The translations under genes and the position numbers were made by a program. From NCBI RefSeq assembly GCF_029893965.1, contig NZ_JARXXP010000007.1, positions 158,987-222,986 of the forward strand: 64,000 bases of DNA. Reading direction: 5' to 3'. The notes under the pieces were generated by a model. The model made no database searches, was not told where the DNA came from, and saw only the letters and a program-made list of their open reading frames with translations. The stretch is from Paenibacillus sp. PastM-3. Lineage in GTDB: Bacteria; Bacillota; Bacilli; Paenibacillales; Paenibacillaceae. Shown here one piece after another: positions 24,949 through 34,247 of this stretch (within the stretch, counting starts at the first letter, position 1; every line of letters starts with the position of its first letter).

Positions 24949-26637
24949 ATGAACAGAGCCTTTTGGAAAGAAGCGGTAGTCTACCAGATCTACCCGCGAA
25001 GCTATCAGGACAGCAACGGAGACGGCATCGGCGATCTGCGCGGGATCATATCCAGGCTGGACTACCTGAAGAAGCTCGGCGTCGATGTCGTCTGGCTGTC
25101 ACCGGTCTATAAGTCGCCTAACGATGACAACGGGTACGACATCAGCGATTATGAGGATATTATGGATGAGTTCGGCACGCTCCAGGATTGGGAAGAGCTG
25201 CTCGCCGGGCTGCATGAACGCGGCATCAAGCTGATGATGGATCTTGTCATCAACCATTCCTCGGATGAGCATGCCTGGTTCGTAGAGTCCCGCTCCTCCA
25301 AAGACAATCCGTACCGTGATTATTATATCTGGCGTCCGGGCGGTCCGGATGGCGGGCTGCCCAACAACTGGAGCTCCATCTTCAGCGGTCCGGCCTGGGA
25401 GATGGATGAAACAACAGGTGAATATTACCTGCATCTGTTCTCGCGCAAGCAGCCGGACCTCAACTGGGAGAACCCCAAGCTGCGGGAGGCACTCTACAAG
25501 ATGATGACCTTCTGGCTCGACAAGGGTGTGGACGGCCTGCGGATGGATGTCATCAACATGATCTCCAAGGTGGAAGGCCTGCCATCAGTCAAACGGGATG
25601 ACCTGGAACCCGGCAGGCTGGCCGGCGGCGGCGAATATTATATGAACGGCCCGCGGGTTCATGAGTATCTGCAGGAGATGAACCGTGAGGTGCTCTCCAA
25701 ATACGATGTGATGACCGTCGGAGAAACTCCCGGTGCCAGTGTGGAGGACGCGATTCTGTATACGGCAGAGGACCGCAAGGAGCTGCAGATGGTATTTCAG
25801 TTCGAGCATATGGACATCGATTCCGGTCCCGGCGGCAAATGGGAGGTTACACCGTGGAGCCTCAAGGGGCTGCGCGATATTTTGCATAAATGGCAGGTTG
25901 GGCTTGCTGAGCAGGGCTGGAACAGTCTATACCTGAATAACCACGACCAGCCGCGGATGGTTTCGCGTTTTGGTCATGACGGTGAGTACCGCGTACAGTC
26001 AGCCAAAATGCTGGCTACCCTGCTGCATACGCTAAAAGGGACCCCTTACATTTATCAGGGTGAAGAAATCGGCATGACGAATGTGAAGTTCCCTGTACTT
26101 GAAGACTATAAGGATATCGAGATTCTGAATATGTACCGGGAAAAGGTTACGGAGGGCGGCGGGGATCATGACACTATTCTGAAAGCGATCCATGCCAAAG
26201 GCCGTGACAATGCCCGTACTCCGATGCAGTGGGATGACTCGGCAAACGCCGGCTTTACAGAAGGCACACCTTGGCTGAGGGTCAATCCGAACTATAAGGA
26301 TATTAATGTTGAGCAGGCCTTAGCCGACCCTGATTCCGTCTTTTACTACTACCAGAAGCTGATCACTCTGCGTAAAGAAAATCTCATCATGGCTTATGGT
26401 GAATATGAGCTGCTGCTGCCGGAGGACGAATCTGTCTACGCCTACACACGCAAGCTGGATGATGCGAAATGGCTGGTACTGCTGAACTTCAGCGACGCCC
26501 TGCAGACCGTTCAGCTTCCGGATGAGCTCGCCTCTGTGCGGGAAACAATCATCAGTAATTATCCCGATGAGCCCGCTACCGGGGAGCGTGACACACTGCG
26601 TCCTTATGAGGCCAGAGTATACCGGCTTGGAAACTGA
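24949..26637 (+). CDS. malL: Oligo-1,6-glucosidase / alpha-glucosidase (GH13_31)
   Basis: 562 residues. AAAGGAGTCG precedes the ATG. The barrel begins WKEAVVYQIYPRSYQDSNGDG and carries catalytic DGLRMDVINM (nucleophile Asp), TVGETPG (acid/base Glu) and YLNNHDQPR. The Val directly after the nucleophile Asp (DVIN) is the residue associated with alpha-1,6 specificity in the isomaltase branch, as against Thr in maltases, so oligo-1,6-glucosidase activity is most likely. It is cytosolic and would finish branched dextrins left by NplT and the phosphorylase. It follows that gene by 80 bases after a terminator. Confidence 0.9.
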   Translation: MNRAFWKEAVVYQIYPRSYQDSNGDGIGDLRGIISRLDYLKKLGVDVVWLSPVYKSPNDDNGYDISDYEDIMDEFGTLQDWEELLAGLHERGIKLMMDLVINHSSDEHAWFVESRSSKDNPYRDYYIWRPGGPDGGLPNNWSSIFSGPAWEMDETTGEYYLHLFSRKQPDLNWENPKLREALYKMMTFWLDKGVDGLRMDVINMISKVEGLPSVKRDDLEPGRLAGGGEYYMNGPRVHEYLQEMNREVLSKYDVMTVGETPGASVEDAILYTAEDRKELQMVFQFEHMDIDSGPGGKWEVTPWSLKGLRDILHKWQVGLAEQGWNSLYLNNHDQPRMVSRFGHDGEYRVQSAKMLATLLHTLKGTPYIYQGEEIGMTNVKFPVLEDYKDIEILNMYREKVTEGGGDHDTILKAIHAKGRDNARTPMQWDDSANAGFTEGTPWLRVNPNYKDINVEQALADPDSVFYYYQKLITLRKENLIMAYGEYELLLPEDESVYAYTRKLDDAKWLVLLNFSDALQTVQLPDELASVRETIISNYPDEPATGERDTLRPYEARVYRLGN

Positions 26638-26754
26638 CAGCAGTGCTTGTAATACGTTATACTTTGAAAAGAAACCTGTCATTAATGAGCAGAGAATAAC
26701 AGGACTGGTTCCTCTGACCATGATAGGATGAACTCAAAGGGAGATGACAGCGTC

Positions 26755-27615
26755 TTGGAATGGCTGATCCGGATGAAGGAAGCTATGGATTATATGGAGA
26801 GCAAGATGACCGAACCGCTGCGAATCGAGGATGTGGCAGGGATCGCACATGTATCTCCGTTTCATTTTCAGCGGATGTTCAGTATGCTGACCGGCTTTAC
26901 GGTGGCAGACTATATCCGCAAGCGCAGGCTGACACTGGCTGCCCAGGAGCTTGCAAGCTCCAAGATCAGGGTGCTGGATGTAGCGCTGAAATACGGCTAT
27001 GACTCACCGGAATCCTTTGCCAAGGCGTTCCGCAAGGCCCATGGGCTTACTCCCTCGGCGGCGCGTGAACCCGGGGTACAGCTCAAAGCGTTCCCCCGCC
27101 TCTCTTTCCACCTATCATTGAAGGGAGATCAGGAAATGGAATACAAAATCGTGGATAAGCCGGCTTTTAACGTAATCGGCAAATCAATCCAGGTTACGTG
27201 CAAGGACGGAGAGAATTTCCGCAGAATTCCCGAGTTCTGGAACGAATGCAACGAGGACGGCACCTCGGATGAGCTGATCGGGCTTGCCTCAGAGGAAGCA
27301 TGGCTCGGTATCTGTATGAGCATGGACATGGAAAAGGATCTGCTGTCCTATTGGGTCGGAGTCCAGGCGGATGAAGCTACAGATCCGCACGGCTACGAGA
27401 AAGGCGCCGTTCCGGCTGCCAGCTGGGCGGTATTTACCTCCAAAGGACCATTGCCCCATACGCTCCAGACGGTCTGGCAACGGATTTACCAGGAATGGTT
27501 CCCGGGAACAGGCTACCAGCATGCCGGCGGGCCGGAGATTGAGCTGTACCCTCCCGGAGATACATCAGCGGAAGATTATGTCTGTGAGGTATGGATACCG
27601 GTTGTTAAAAAATAA
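26755..27615 (+). CDS. AraC-family regulator with C-terminal GyrI-like effector domain
   Basis: Up to 295 residues if started at ATG 26728; a TTG at 26755 (LEWLIRMKEAMDYMES) is favoured because AAAGGGAG lies 11 bases before it and family members start here. Residues about 1-105 form a pair of AraC HTHs (RIEDVAGIAHVSPFHFQRMF, VLDVALKYGYDSPESFAKAFRKAHG). The rest is a GyrI/Rob-like ligand-binding domain (IVDKPAFNVIGKSIQV, KGPLPHTLQTVWQRIYQEWFPGTGYQ, EVWIPVVKK). Such proteins sense small amphipathic or drug-like molecules. Nothing ties it to the maltose genes; it has its own terminator. Confidence 0.82.
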   Translation: MEWLIRMKEAMDYMESKMTEPLRIEDVAGIAHVSPFHFQRMFSMLTGFTVADYIRKRRLTLAAQELASSKIRVLDVALKYGYDSPESFAKAFRKAHGLTPSAAREPGVQLKAFPRLSFHLSLKGDQEMEYKIVDKPAFNVIGKSIQVTCKDGENFRRIPEFWNECNEDGTSDELIGLASEEAWLGICMSMDMEKDLLSYWVGVQADEATDPHGYEKGAVPAASWAVFTSKGPLPHTLQTVWQRIYQEWFPGTGYQHAGGPEIELYPPGDTSAEDYVCEVWIPVVKK

Positions 27616-27654
27616 TCGGTACGCTTCCATACTCCTTGAAGTATGCAACAGTTA

Positions 27655-27682
27655 AGACTATCCCTTGCGGATGGTCTTTTTT
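27655..27682 (+). terminator. Terminator after the AraC-GyrI gene
   Basis: AGACTATCC pairs with GGATGGTCT around CTTGC and is followed by TTTTTTC. Confidence 0.85.
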
Positions 27683-27704
27683 CTATCAGGCTGTGATTTT
27701 TGTT

Positions 27705-27732
27705 TTGAGATTCGGCATAGGCTTGGTATAAT
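27705..27732 (+). promoter_or_regulatory. Sigma-A promoter of degV
   Basis: TTGAGA, 16 bases, then TATAAT; it ends 38 bases before the start codon of the DegV gene. Confidence 0.7.
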
Positions 27733-27770
27733 AGACAGATTATATGGTATTTCTGGTGAAGGAGAATTTC

Positions 27771-28616
27771 ATGTCTAATGTAAAGATTTTTTCAGACAGC
27801 ACTTCCGATTTGCCGCAAGGCTGGAAGCAAACGTATGATATCGGCATCGTTCCGCTGTACGTAGTATTTCAGGACGGTACATACAAAGACGGTGTAGACA
27901 TTACACCTGAGGAAGTTTACCGCAGAGTAGCGGCTAACGGAGCTTTGCCGAAGACGGCTGCCCCGTCGCCGGCTGACTTCATCGCGGCTTTTGAGCCGGT
28001 TATCGCAAGCGGCGGAGATGTAGTCTATGTCAGCCTGTCTTCTGCCTTATCCTCTACATACCAGAATGCCCTGCTGGCTGCAGGCGAATTCCCGGAAGGA
28101 CGAGTACGGGTCGTTGATTCCGAGACCCTGTGCGGCGGGATTGCGCTGCTCGTCATGAAGGCTGCACGCGCAGCGGCCAAAGGCCATAGCAGTACAGAAA
28201 TTACCGCCATGCTGGAGCAGTGCCGCAGCCGGGTGGAGACTGAATTTGTCGTTGATACCCTTGATTACTTATATATGGGCGGCCGCTGCTCAGGGATGCA
28301 GAATTTTATCGGCAGCCTGCTGAAGATCCGGCCCGTTCTGCGGCTGATTGACGGCGCCATCGTGCCCGTCAGCAAAGTTCGCGGCAAAAAGGAAAAGGCT
28401 GTGGAGCAAATGCTGCAAAATGCGCTTGCTAATGTCAGCGAGATGGATCAGGAGCTGCTGATTATCGCCCATACGCTGGCCGAAGAAGATGCGGAGTTCC
28501 TGGAGAATGCGCTGCGCGAGCAGACCAGCGTTAAGGAAATCGCCGTTATCAATGCCGGCTGTGTTATCGGCAGCCACTGCGGACCGGCTACTGTCGGCCT
28601 GATGTATATGCGTTAG
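27771..28616 (+). CDS. DegV family fatty-acid-binding protein
   Basis: 281 residues from ATG at 27771, preceded by GAAGGAGA; an in-frame start at 27744 lacks such a site. The N-terminus VKIFSDSTSDLP is the DegV signature, with GVDITPEEVYRRV, VYVSLSSALSSTYQNA and VVDSETLCGGIALLV following. DegV (FakB-like) proteins bind a fatty acid in a deep pocket and present it to the kinase FakA for phosphorylation, feeding exogenous fatty acids into lipids. No fakA is nearby. It is a single-gene unit with its own promoter. Confidence 0.9.
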   Translation: MSNVKIFSDSTSDLPQGWKQTYDIGIVPLYVVFQDGTYKDGVDITPEEVYRRVAANGALPKTAAPSPADFIAAFEPVIASGGDVVYVSLSSALSSTYQNALLAAGEFPEGRVRVVDSETLCGGIALLVMKAARAAAKGHSSTEITAMLEQCRSRVETEFVVDTLDYLYMGGRCSGMQNFIGSLLKIRPVLRLIDGAIVPVSKVRGKKEKAVEQMLQNALANVSEMDQELLIIAHTLAEEDAEFLENALREQTSVKEIAVINAGCVIGSHCGPATVGLMYMR

Positions 28617-28707
28617 AGTGGCGGTGCAACCTGTCCGCTTACGGGTTAGGGGCTGGTGGGTTAGCGTATTTTACGCTAACACCTGCCTAAGATGAGCCTC
28701 CTTAGAT

Positions 28708-28898
28708 CTAGTTGGATTTTCGCCAACTAATTCCGTCTTATTTCAACTTTTACGATGATTAGTTGGAAAAACGCCACCTATTAGCTCCCCAATGGCCTTC
28801 CGGGGATGAAATCACTGAAATTAAGTAGCGTTTTTCCAACTAAAATCCGGATGCAGCTGTTTTGTGGAGAAATAGGTGGCGAAATTCCACTTAGTCTA
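28708..28898. repeat. Dispersed ~190-bp intergenic repeat, copy 2
   Basis: It begins CTAGTTGGATTTTCGCCA and ends ATTCCACTTAG, with internal TTAGTTGGAAAAACGCCACC and TTTTTCCAACTAAAATCC arms. It matches the copy at 11501-11690 in order and length. A small stem, GTTAGCGT-ATTTT-ACGCTAAC, sits just before it (28661-28681). No coding frame is present in 28617-29039. Confidence 0.7.
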
Positions 28899-28939
28899 GT
28901 CTGACAAACGCATAACTGTCCTGTAACTGGACAGAACAA

Positions 28940-28981
28940 ATAAGCCAGCCTGACCCCGAATCTCGGGGCGGGCTGGCTTTT
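28940..28981. terminator. Bidirectional terminator between degV and the histidine kinase
   Basis: AAGCCAGCC and GGCTGGCTT enclose an inner stem CCCCGA/TCGGGG, with TTTT on the right. The two genes converge here. Confidence 0.8.
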
Positions 28982-29039
28982 GAATTCATAATAGCAGCAA
29001 CTCTTGTTTAGACATCTTTATGCTGCTGCCATGCCCCCC

Positions 29040-30635
29040 TTACGCTTCCATCGTTTCCTTTACGAACGGCAGCATAAACCGGAAGATGGAGCCGCGGCCT
29101 TCTTCGCTCTCCACAAAAATGGTTCCGCCCATCAGCTCCACCAGCTGCTTGCAGATCGCAAGCCCCAGGCCGGTGCCGCCGTATTTGCGGTTAATGAACG
29201 GATGCAGCTGTGAGAAGGACTGGAACAGCAGGTTCAGCTTGCTGTCGGCAATTCCGACGCCGGTGTCACGCACCGAGAATTCCAGCAGATATTCCTCCGA
29301 GCCCGGCAGCGGTATATTCTTCACCGATAAGGTCACGCTTCCCCGTTCGGTGAATTTCAGCGCATTGCCGACCAGATTCACAATGATCTGCCGCAGACGG
29401 CTGGGATCGGTGGTTACAGCCTCCGGAACGCTGGTATCGGCCCACCACCGCAGAGCGAGCTGCTTCTCCTCCGCCTTAGGCGTGAACAGGTCAATCACAC
29501 TCTCGATCATCTCCCGCAGATCGAAGGTCTCAGACTGCAGCTGCATCTTCCCGGCTTCCATTTTGCTGAAATCGAGGATGTCATTCAGAATCTGCAGCAG
29601 ACTGTAGCTGCTGCTCCGCAGAATCTCCGCATAGCTGCGCTGCTCTTCTTCAAGCTCCGTTTCCAGCAGCAGATCGGCCATGCCGATCATTCCGTTCATC
29701 GGTGTACGGATTTCATGGCTCATCATGGCCAGGAAATCGGACTTGGCCTGGGCTGCCTGCTCAGCCGATTCCTTGGCACGCCGGATTTCACGTTCATTTG
29801 TAATATCGGCGAAGGAGAGAACCACCCCGCAGATCAAGCCTTTGTCAAGCAGCGGAGCAATCCGGTAGCTTACAAAAAAGCTGGTGCCGTCCTTGCGCCA
29901 GAATATTTCGTCTGAGCTGCTGCGGATAACCCCGTCATCCAGGGTACGGCGGATCGGACACTCCAGCGAACCGGTTCTGCTATGGGTCTGATTAATCAGG
30001 TCCATCAAATGGACGCCGTACAGCTCAGAGGGATGATAGCCTAGCATATCCGCGCCTTCCCGGTTGATAAAGATGGTCCGGCCTTCGGGATCCAGACCAA
30101 AGATTCCCGCAGATACCGAATTCAAAATCAGGCTTAGCCGCTTATCTTCAGCCATCTCGCGCATCAGCGCCGGGAGCTTCTCTCCCTGCTGCTCCGGTTC
30201 CTCTTCTTCCGTCCCGGCTGCCGCGAGCCGGCTGAACCATTCTAACAGTGCTGCGGGGAGCAGCGCATTCACATCATAATGGATAATGGCAAACACACCG
30301 GCTATCCCCTCTTCTGCCTTAACCGGAGCATACGTTATGGTGGGAGAGACAGATACGCTGACGTCTTCCTCTTTCTCTGCAAGCTCAAAGCTGGAGGTTA
30401 ACCCTTCCAGGGCCGCAGTAAAATGTGCTTCACCGGGAGTCAGCGCCTCCTCTGTACCACTAAATGTGTGCGCTGGAACGCACGGAACGGCAGAGCCGAA
30501 AGCCCGGTTGCTGTCCACGAATTTCCCCTGCCTGTCCAGTATGATGATCAGATCGGGATGATGATCATATAACGATTTAAAAGCACTTTCCTCAGAAAGC
30601 ACCCTGCCCAGAATGGCAGCCCAGTCTTTAAGCAT
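29040..30635 (-). CDS. PAS-domain sensor histidine kinase
   Basis: 531 residues from ATG at 30635, preceded by GGAGGTGG. A first PAS-like region (residues about 15-120: [21 protein letters not shown]) is followed by a PAS domain (about 165-285: [22 protein letters not shown] with PAC) and a coiled linker. The HisKA box is [20 protein letters not shown], with the phospho-acceptor His; the HATPase N, G1 and G2 boxes follow ([34 protein letters not shown]). No membrane segment is seen, so it is a cytosolic kinase of the hybrid-kinase-like (ArcB/BarA) HisKA type but without a receiver domain. No response regulator is adjacent, so it is an orphan kinase; a Spo0A-phosphorelay role is possible but not shown. 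Confidence 0.87.
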   Translation of the reverse strand: MLKDWAAILGRVLSEESAFKSLYDHHPDLIIILDRQGKFVDSNRAFGSAVPCVPAHTFSGTEEALTPGEAHFTAALEGLTSSFELAEKEEDVSVSVSPTITYAPVKAEEGIAGVFAIIHYDVNALLPAALLEWFSRLAAAGTEEEEPEQQGEKLPALMREMAEDKRLSLILNSVSAGIFGLDPEGRTIFINREGADMLGYHPSELYGVHLMDLINQTHSRTGSLECPIRRTLDDGVIRSSSDEIFWRKDGTSFFVSYRIAPLLDKGLICGVVLSFADITNEREIRRAKESAEQAAQAKSDFLAMMSHEIRTPMNGMIGMADLLLETELEEEQRSYAEILRSSSYSLLQILNDILDFSKMEAGKMQLQSETFDLREMIESVIDLFTPKAEEKQLALRWWADTSVPEAVTTDPSRLRQIIVNLVGNALKFTERGSVTLSVKNIPLPGSEEYLLEFSVRDTGVGIADSKLNLLFQSFSQLHPFINRKYGGTGLGLAICKQLVELMGGTIFVESEEGRGSIFRFMLPFVKETMEA

Positions 30636-30737
30636 TGCCCACCTCCTCCGCTGCTCAGAACCTGCTATCATGCATTCGCAAATGCGGAAATTATCTATAT
30701 ATGTAGAAATTCCTGTAATAAGCTTTATTATAGCAAA

Positions 30738-30782
30738 AAAACCGCCTGCGGTCGCCAGAAAAACAGCGGCATCAAGCGGTTT
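30738..30782 (-). terminator. Hairpin after the ABC permease gene
   Basis: AAACCGC and GCGGTTT flank a roughly 30-base interior with further pairing; read on the minus strand it is followed by TTTTTTGC. It lies between the permease and the upstream end of the kinase gene. Confidence 0.6.
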
Positions 30783-30813
30783 ATTCACCTTTTTTTATAG
30801 TCCAAAGTTCCGG

Positions 30814-31509
30814 TTATCCTACGTCCTGAGTCTCAATCTTGCGGATCGAGAGATAGGCAATGGCAACCCCTGCAAGCCCAAGGAACAAGGATACGCCTAC
30901 CTGATTGCCCAGCCGGAAGCTGCCGAAATCAGAGGACAGGAGCCCGGCAATCAGCACACCGGATACAATGGTTGCCGGCAGCGATTTTTTGCGCATCCCG
31001 AAGAACAGCGGAATCAGCCCGATGCCTGCCGAGTATACCGCATCCGATGCGGCCATAATGAGCTGCTCACCGATTATTTGAGGCGTCAGCTCACCTGAAA
31101 TCGCTTCTGAAAAGTAGTGATTAAAGCCGACGATTCCCGCGCCTACCACCACGTTGGATACAAAGATCGTAATCAGGATAAATAACGATACAATAATCAG
31201 CTTGGCCGCCATCAGCTTTTTGCGGGGAATCGGATACATGAAGAGCAGGTCGATCGTGTTATTTTTATATTCCTCAATGACCAGCTTGCTGATCAGGACA
31301 GAACCGAAGACCATAAATACCGCTTTTACAAAGATATGCACCCCTTCAAAAACATCCGCATAGGTGCTGAAGTCCCCTTCCTCAACCTCAGTGAATACGA
31401 CAAGCAGCATGAATAACAGAAGGGCAAGATCGGCTATAAGAAAGCCTTTGAACAGGCTAATTTTGTTCTTGCGCAATTCAAGTCTGATCAGCTTAAGCAA
31501 CGACTTCAC
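30814..31509 (-). CDS. ABC-2 type transporter permease
   Basis: 231 residues with six hydrophobic segments (first: SLFKGFLIADLALLLFMLLVV). IEEYKNNTIDLLFMYPIPRKKLMAAK is typical of bacitracin/lantibiotic-type ABC-2 permeases (BcrB/LanEG-like), which remove or resist membrane-active peptides. Its start overlaps the end of the ATPase gene by 17 bases, which implies translational coupling. It probably forms an exporter with that ATPase under control of the adjacent two-component system. Confidence 0.8.
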   Translation of the reverse strand: MKSLLKLIRLELRKNKISLFKGFLIADLALLLFMLLVVFTEVEEGDFSTYADVFEGVHIFVKAVFMVFGSVLISKLVIEEYKNNTIDLLFMYPIPRKKLMAAKLIIVSLFILITIFVSNVVVGAGIVGFNHYFSEAISGELTPQIIGEQLIMAASDAVYSAGIGLIPLFFGMRKKSLPATIVSGVLIAGLLSSDFGSFRLGNQVGVSLFLGLAGVAIAYLSIRKIETQDVG

Positions 31510-32410
31510 CCCCCATTAGTTCGACAAAATAATCTTCCAGCGAATGCTGCTTCCGGTTCAGGCTCTCCAGCTCGATATCCGCCGCAGCCAGCGCCTTGCT
31601 GAGCTCCAGCTGTGAGGTCTTCTCATAAATCCGGATCGTCCGCGGCCCGATGACCCTAAAGTTGCTGAGGCCAAGCGTATGCGTGAGTGTGTACACCGCT
31701 TTGCTGCTATGATCTGTGATCAGCTCGATATAGTCCGTATCCCGGCTGCGGATCTCATCCATGGCAACCTCCTCCAGCAGCACGCCGTCCCGGATTACAC
31801 CGATCGTGTCGGCAATCTGTTCAACCTCACCAAGGATATGGCTGGAGATCAGCAGCGTCATCCCGTATTCACGGCTCAGCATGCGGAACACCTCGCGCAG
31901 TTCCTTGATGCCCAGCGGGTCCAGCCCGTTGATCGGCTCATCCAGAATCAGCAGCTCCGGCTTGGTCATTACCGCTCTGGCAATGCCCAGCCGCTGCTTC
32001 ATGCCCATCGAAAACTGCTTGACCGGCTTCTTGTCTGTCCCGGTAAGGTTCACCAGCTCCAGCGCCTCCTTCAGCGCTTTCGGGTCATAGTAGCCCATGT
32101 ATTCCCCGTGTAGCTCCAGATTCTCCCGGGCGGTCAGCTTATCGTAAAATGCCGGATACTCGATGATGCAGCCCATGCGCTTGAGCATTTCGTAGGAGCG
32201 GGGTGTCATCTTTTCGCCAAAAAATTCGATTTCGCCGGCCGTTGGCTTCACCAGATTGGTGATCATCTTCATCACAGTGGTCTTACCGGCCCCGTTCGGC
32301 CCCAGAAAACCGTAAATTTCACCCTGCTTAATATTCATGTTCACGTTATTCACGGCTTCTTTGCCCTGATAGACCTTGGTTAAGTTCCACGTCCGCAGTA
32401 TCGTTGTCAT
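31493..32410 (-). CDS. ABC transporter ATP-binding protein (BcrA-like)
   Basis: 305 residues. Walker A GPNGAGKTT (about residues 38-46), Q-loop region (GCIIEYPAFYD), signature FSMGMKQRLGIARAV, Walker B ELLILDEPINGLDP and H-loop LLISSHILGEVEQIAD are all intact. The C-terminal extension of about 90 residues is typical of bacitracin/lantibiotic immunity ATPases. It pairs with the overlapping ABC-2 permease. The two-component genes lie 110 bases upstream on the same strand. Confidence 0.88.
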   Translation of the reverse strand: MTTILRTWNLTKVYQGKEAVNNVNMNIKQGEIYGFLGPNGAGKTTVMKMITNLVKPTAGEIEFFGEKMTPRSYEMLKRMGCIIEYPAFYDKLTARENLELHGEYMGYYDPKALKEALELVNLTGTDKKPVKQFSMGMKQRLGIARAVMTKPELLILDEPINGLDPLGIKELREVFRMLSREYGMTLLISSHILGEVEQIADTIGVIRDGVLLEEVAMDEIRSRDTDYIELITDHSSKAVYTLTHTLGLSNFRVIGPRTIRIYEKTSQLELSKALAAADIELESLNRKQHSLEDYFVELMGGEVVA

Positions 32411-32520
32411 TTCCGTTATCCCCTTTGGCTTCGTTGTCTTCCTTGATTTATATAATACAGGGGGGAATTTTCTTTTTTATTACCTGTTTCTTACGAAAAT
32501 CTTAAGCTGCGGCGGATTTC

Positions 32521-33456
32521 CTAATAATCCAGCCTGCGGAAGGACAAGGTGAACGCCGTCTTAACGTATGGCTTGCTGGTCAAAGTGATACTGCCGTTCA
32601 TCTGCTCGGTCAGCCTTTTGGTAATGGTCAGGCCAAGCCCGCTGCCCTGGTAATCACGGTTACGTGAATCCTCCAGGGTGTACAGACGCTCAAAAATTTT
32701 ATCCTGATGGCCTTCGGCTATGCCTTTGCCTTTGTCCCACACCTCAATGCATACCTTGTCTTCCTGCAAAAACAGCTTGAGCCCCAGCACGCCCCCGTCT
32801 CCGCCATAGGTGATTGCATTGGAGAGCAGATTGCCGAGCACCCGGTCCAGCGCCTCCTCATTGCCCATAATGTACAGCGGCTCATCCGGGATTTCGATCT
32901 GCACATCGCTGCCCCCGCCGCTGAGAAGCTCATAGAACGACAGAATGTTGCGGCGGCACAGCTCACCCAGCTCCACCCTTGAAAGCGGGATTTCTTTATC
33001 CCCTGACTCCAGCTTGGCCAGGTCAAAGAACCGGTTCATCAGCGCAATGACCTCCTGCGCCTTGGCATGAATCGTCCGCAGCATCGCCTCCCGCTCGCCG
33101 GCAGGCAGATCATGATCCTGAAGCAGTGTCTCGATATATCCGAGTACGACGGTCAGCGGTGTCTTCAGATCATGAGAGATGTTAGCCAGCATATGACGCA
33201 TCGATTGCTCCAGCCGGACCCGCTCCACCGCGCCCTTGTGATTGACATTTAGCAGGTCATTGAGGGTGCCCAGCAGCTGCTGCAGCGCCGGATCGCTGTT
33301 GAACAGCAGCAGCCGTTCGTGTGAGCCGCTCGCCATGATACTTTCCAGTTTGGTCCGGATGTACTGCAGCTGGCGCCCGTGCTCTCTCAGCCGCAGCGAT
33401 TGCCACAGGATGAGCAGCAGAAGCACTGTAATAATTCCGCCGAGAAAAGGTATCAT
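32521..33456 (-). CDS. Two-component sensor histidine kinase
   Basis: 311 residues. A single N-terminal membrane segment (IPFLGGIITVLLLLILWQSL) with almost no extracellular part marks an intramembrane-sensing type kinase that often gets its signal from a partner ABC transporter. HisKA box: MLANISHDLKTPLTVVLGYIE (phospho-acceptor His at about 99). HATPase boxes: LGNLLSNAITYG, DKGKGI, GSGLGLTITKRL. Its ATG overlaps the response-regulator stop by four bases. The likely target is the downstream ABC exporter. Confidence 0.87.
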   Translation of the reverse strand: MIPFLGGIITVLLLLILWQSLRLREHGRQLQYIRTKLESIMASGSHERLLLFNSDPALQQLLGTLNDLLNVNHKGAVERVRLEQSMRHMLANISHDLKTPLTVVLGYIETLLQDHDLPAGEREAMLRTIHAKAQEVIALMNRFFDLAKLESGDKEIPLSRVELGELCRRNILSFYELLSGGGSDVQIEIPDEPLYIMGNEEALDRVLGNLLSNAITYGGDGGVLGLKLFLQEDKVCIEVWDKGKGIAEGHQDKIFERLYTLEDSRNRDYQGSGLGLTITKRLTEQMNGSITLTSKPYVKTAFTLSFRRLDY

Positions 33457-34187
33457 GGCAGCACATCCCCCAGCTTATAGCCGATGCCCCACAGTGTTTT
33501 TATGTATTCGGGATGGGAGGGGTCATCCTCAATCTTCTCGCGCAGTCTTCTCATGTGTACATTGATAACATTCTCGTCTCCGTAATAATCATCCTCCCAG
33601 ACCAGGCTGTAAATCTGCGCCTTCGTGTACACTCTGCCCGGATTGGCCGCGAACAGACGCAGGATCTGGAATTCCTTGGCGGTCAGCTTGACTTCTTCTC
33701 CGTGCTTCTCTGCCGAAAAAGTATCCAGATTAACAGTCAGCCCGCGCAGAGGGATGAGCTTGGCTTGGTGCGCTTCGGCTGCCGGAGGCTCCTCTGCCCT
33801 GACAGCACCGGCAGCGGCATAGCCCGCCCGGCGGATCGCCGCCTTCACTCTGGCCGCCAGCTCAATCATCGAGAACGGCTTCGTAATATAATCATCTGCG
33901 CCGAAGCCGAGTCCGAGCGCTTTATCCACATCACTGTCCTTGGCGGACATAATCAGCACCGGCACCAGGCTGGCTGCACGGATGCTCTGCAGCACATCCA
34001 TGCCGCTGCGCCGCGGGAGCATCAGATCCAGCAGCACCAGATCATAAGCCTCTCCGCTGCGCACCTTACGCTCGGCGGCTTCCCCGTCAAATACCTGCTC
34101 GACCTCATAGCCTTCTTTTGCCAGATAAGAGCTTACCATTCTGCTAATATCTTCATCATCTTCAATCAGCAGTACACGCTGTTGCAT
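33453..34187 (-). CDS. OmpR-family response regulator
   Basis: 244 residues from ATG at 34187 after GGAGGT; a TTG 18 bases earlier overlaps that site. Receiver domain with acidic pocket IEDDED, phospho-acceptor DLVLLDLMLPRRSG and Lys in MSAKDSD; winged-helix effector domain EVKLTAKEFQILRLFAANPGRVYTKAQIYSLVWEDDYYGDENVINVHMRRLREKIE (split in family as helix and wing). A 35-residue Ala/Glu-rich linker joins the two domains. It forms an operon with the kinase and probably activates the ABC exporter genes. Confidence 0.9.
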   Translation of the reverse strand: MQQRVLLIEDDEDISRMVSSYLAKEGYEVEQVFDGEAAERKVRSGEAYDLVLLDLMLPRRSGMDVLQSIRAASLVPVLIMSAKDSDVDKALGLGFGADDYITKPFSMIELAARVKAAIRRAGYAAAGAVRAEEPPAAEAHQAKLIPLRGLTVNLDTFSAEKHGEEVKLTAKEFQILRLFAANPGRVYTKAQIYSLVWEDDYYGDENVINVHMRRLREKIEDDPSHPEYIKTLWGIGYKLGDVLP

Positions 34188-34247
34188 AGCCAAGACCTCC
34201 GTCAATTCTAGTAGATTTGCTTATTTAGGCTTGGCCGTGGCCAGCTC

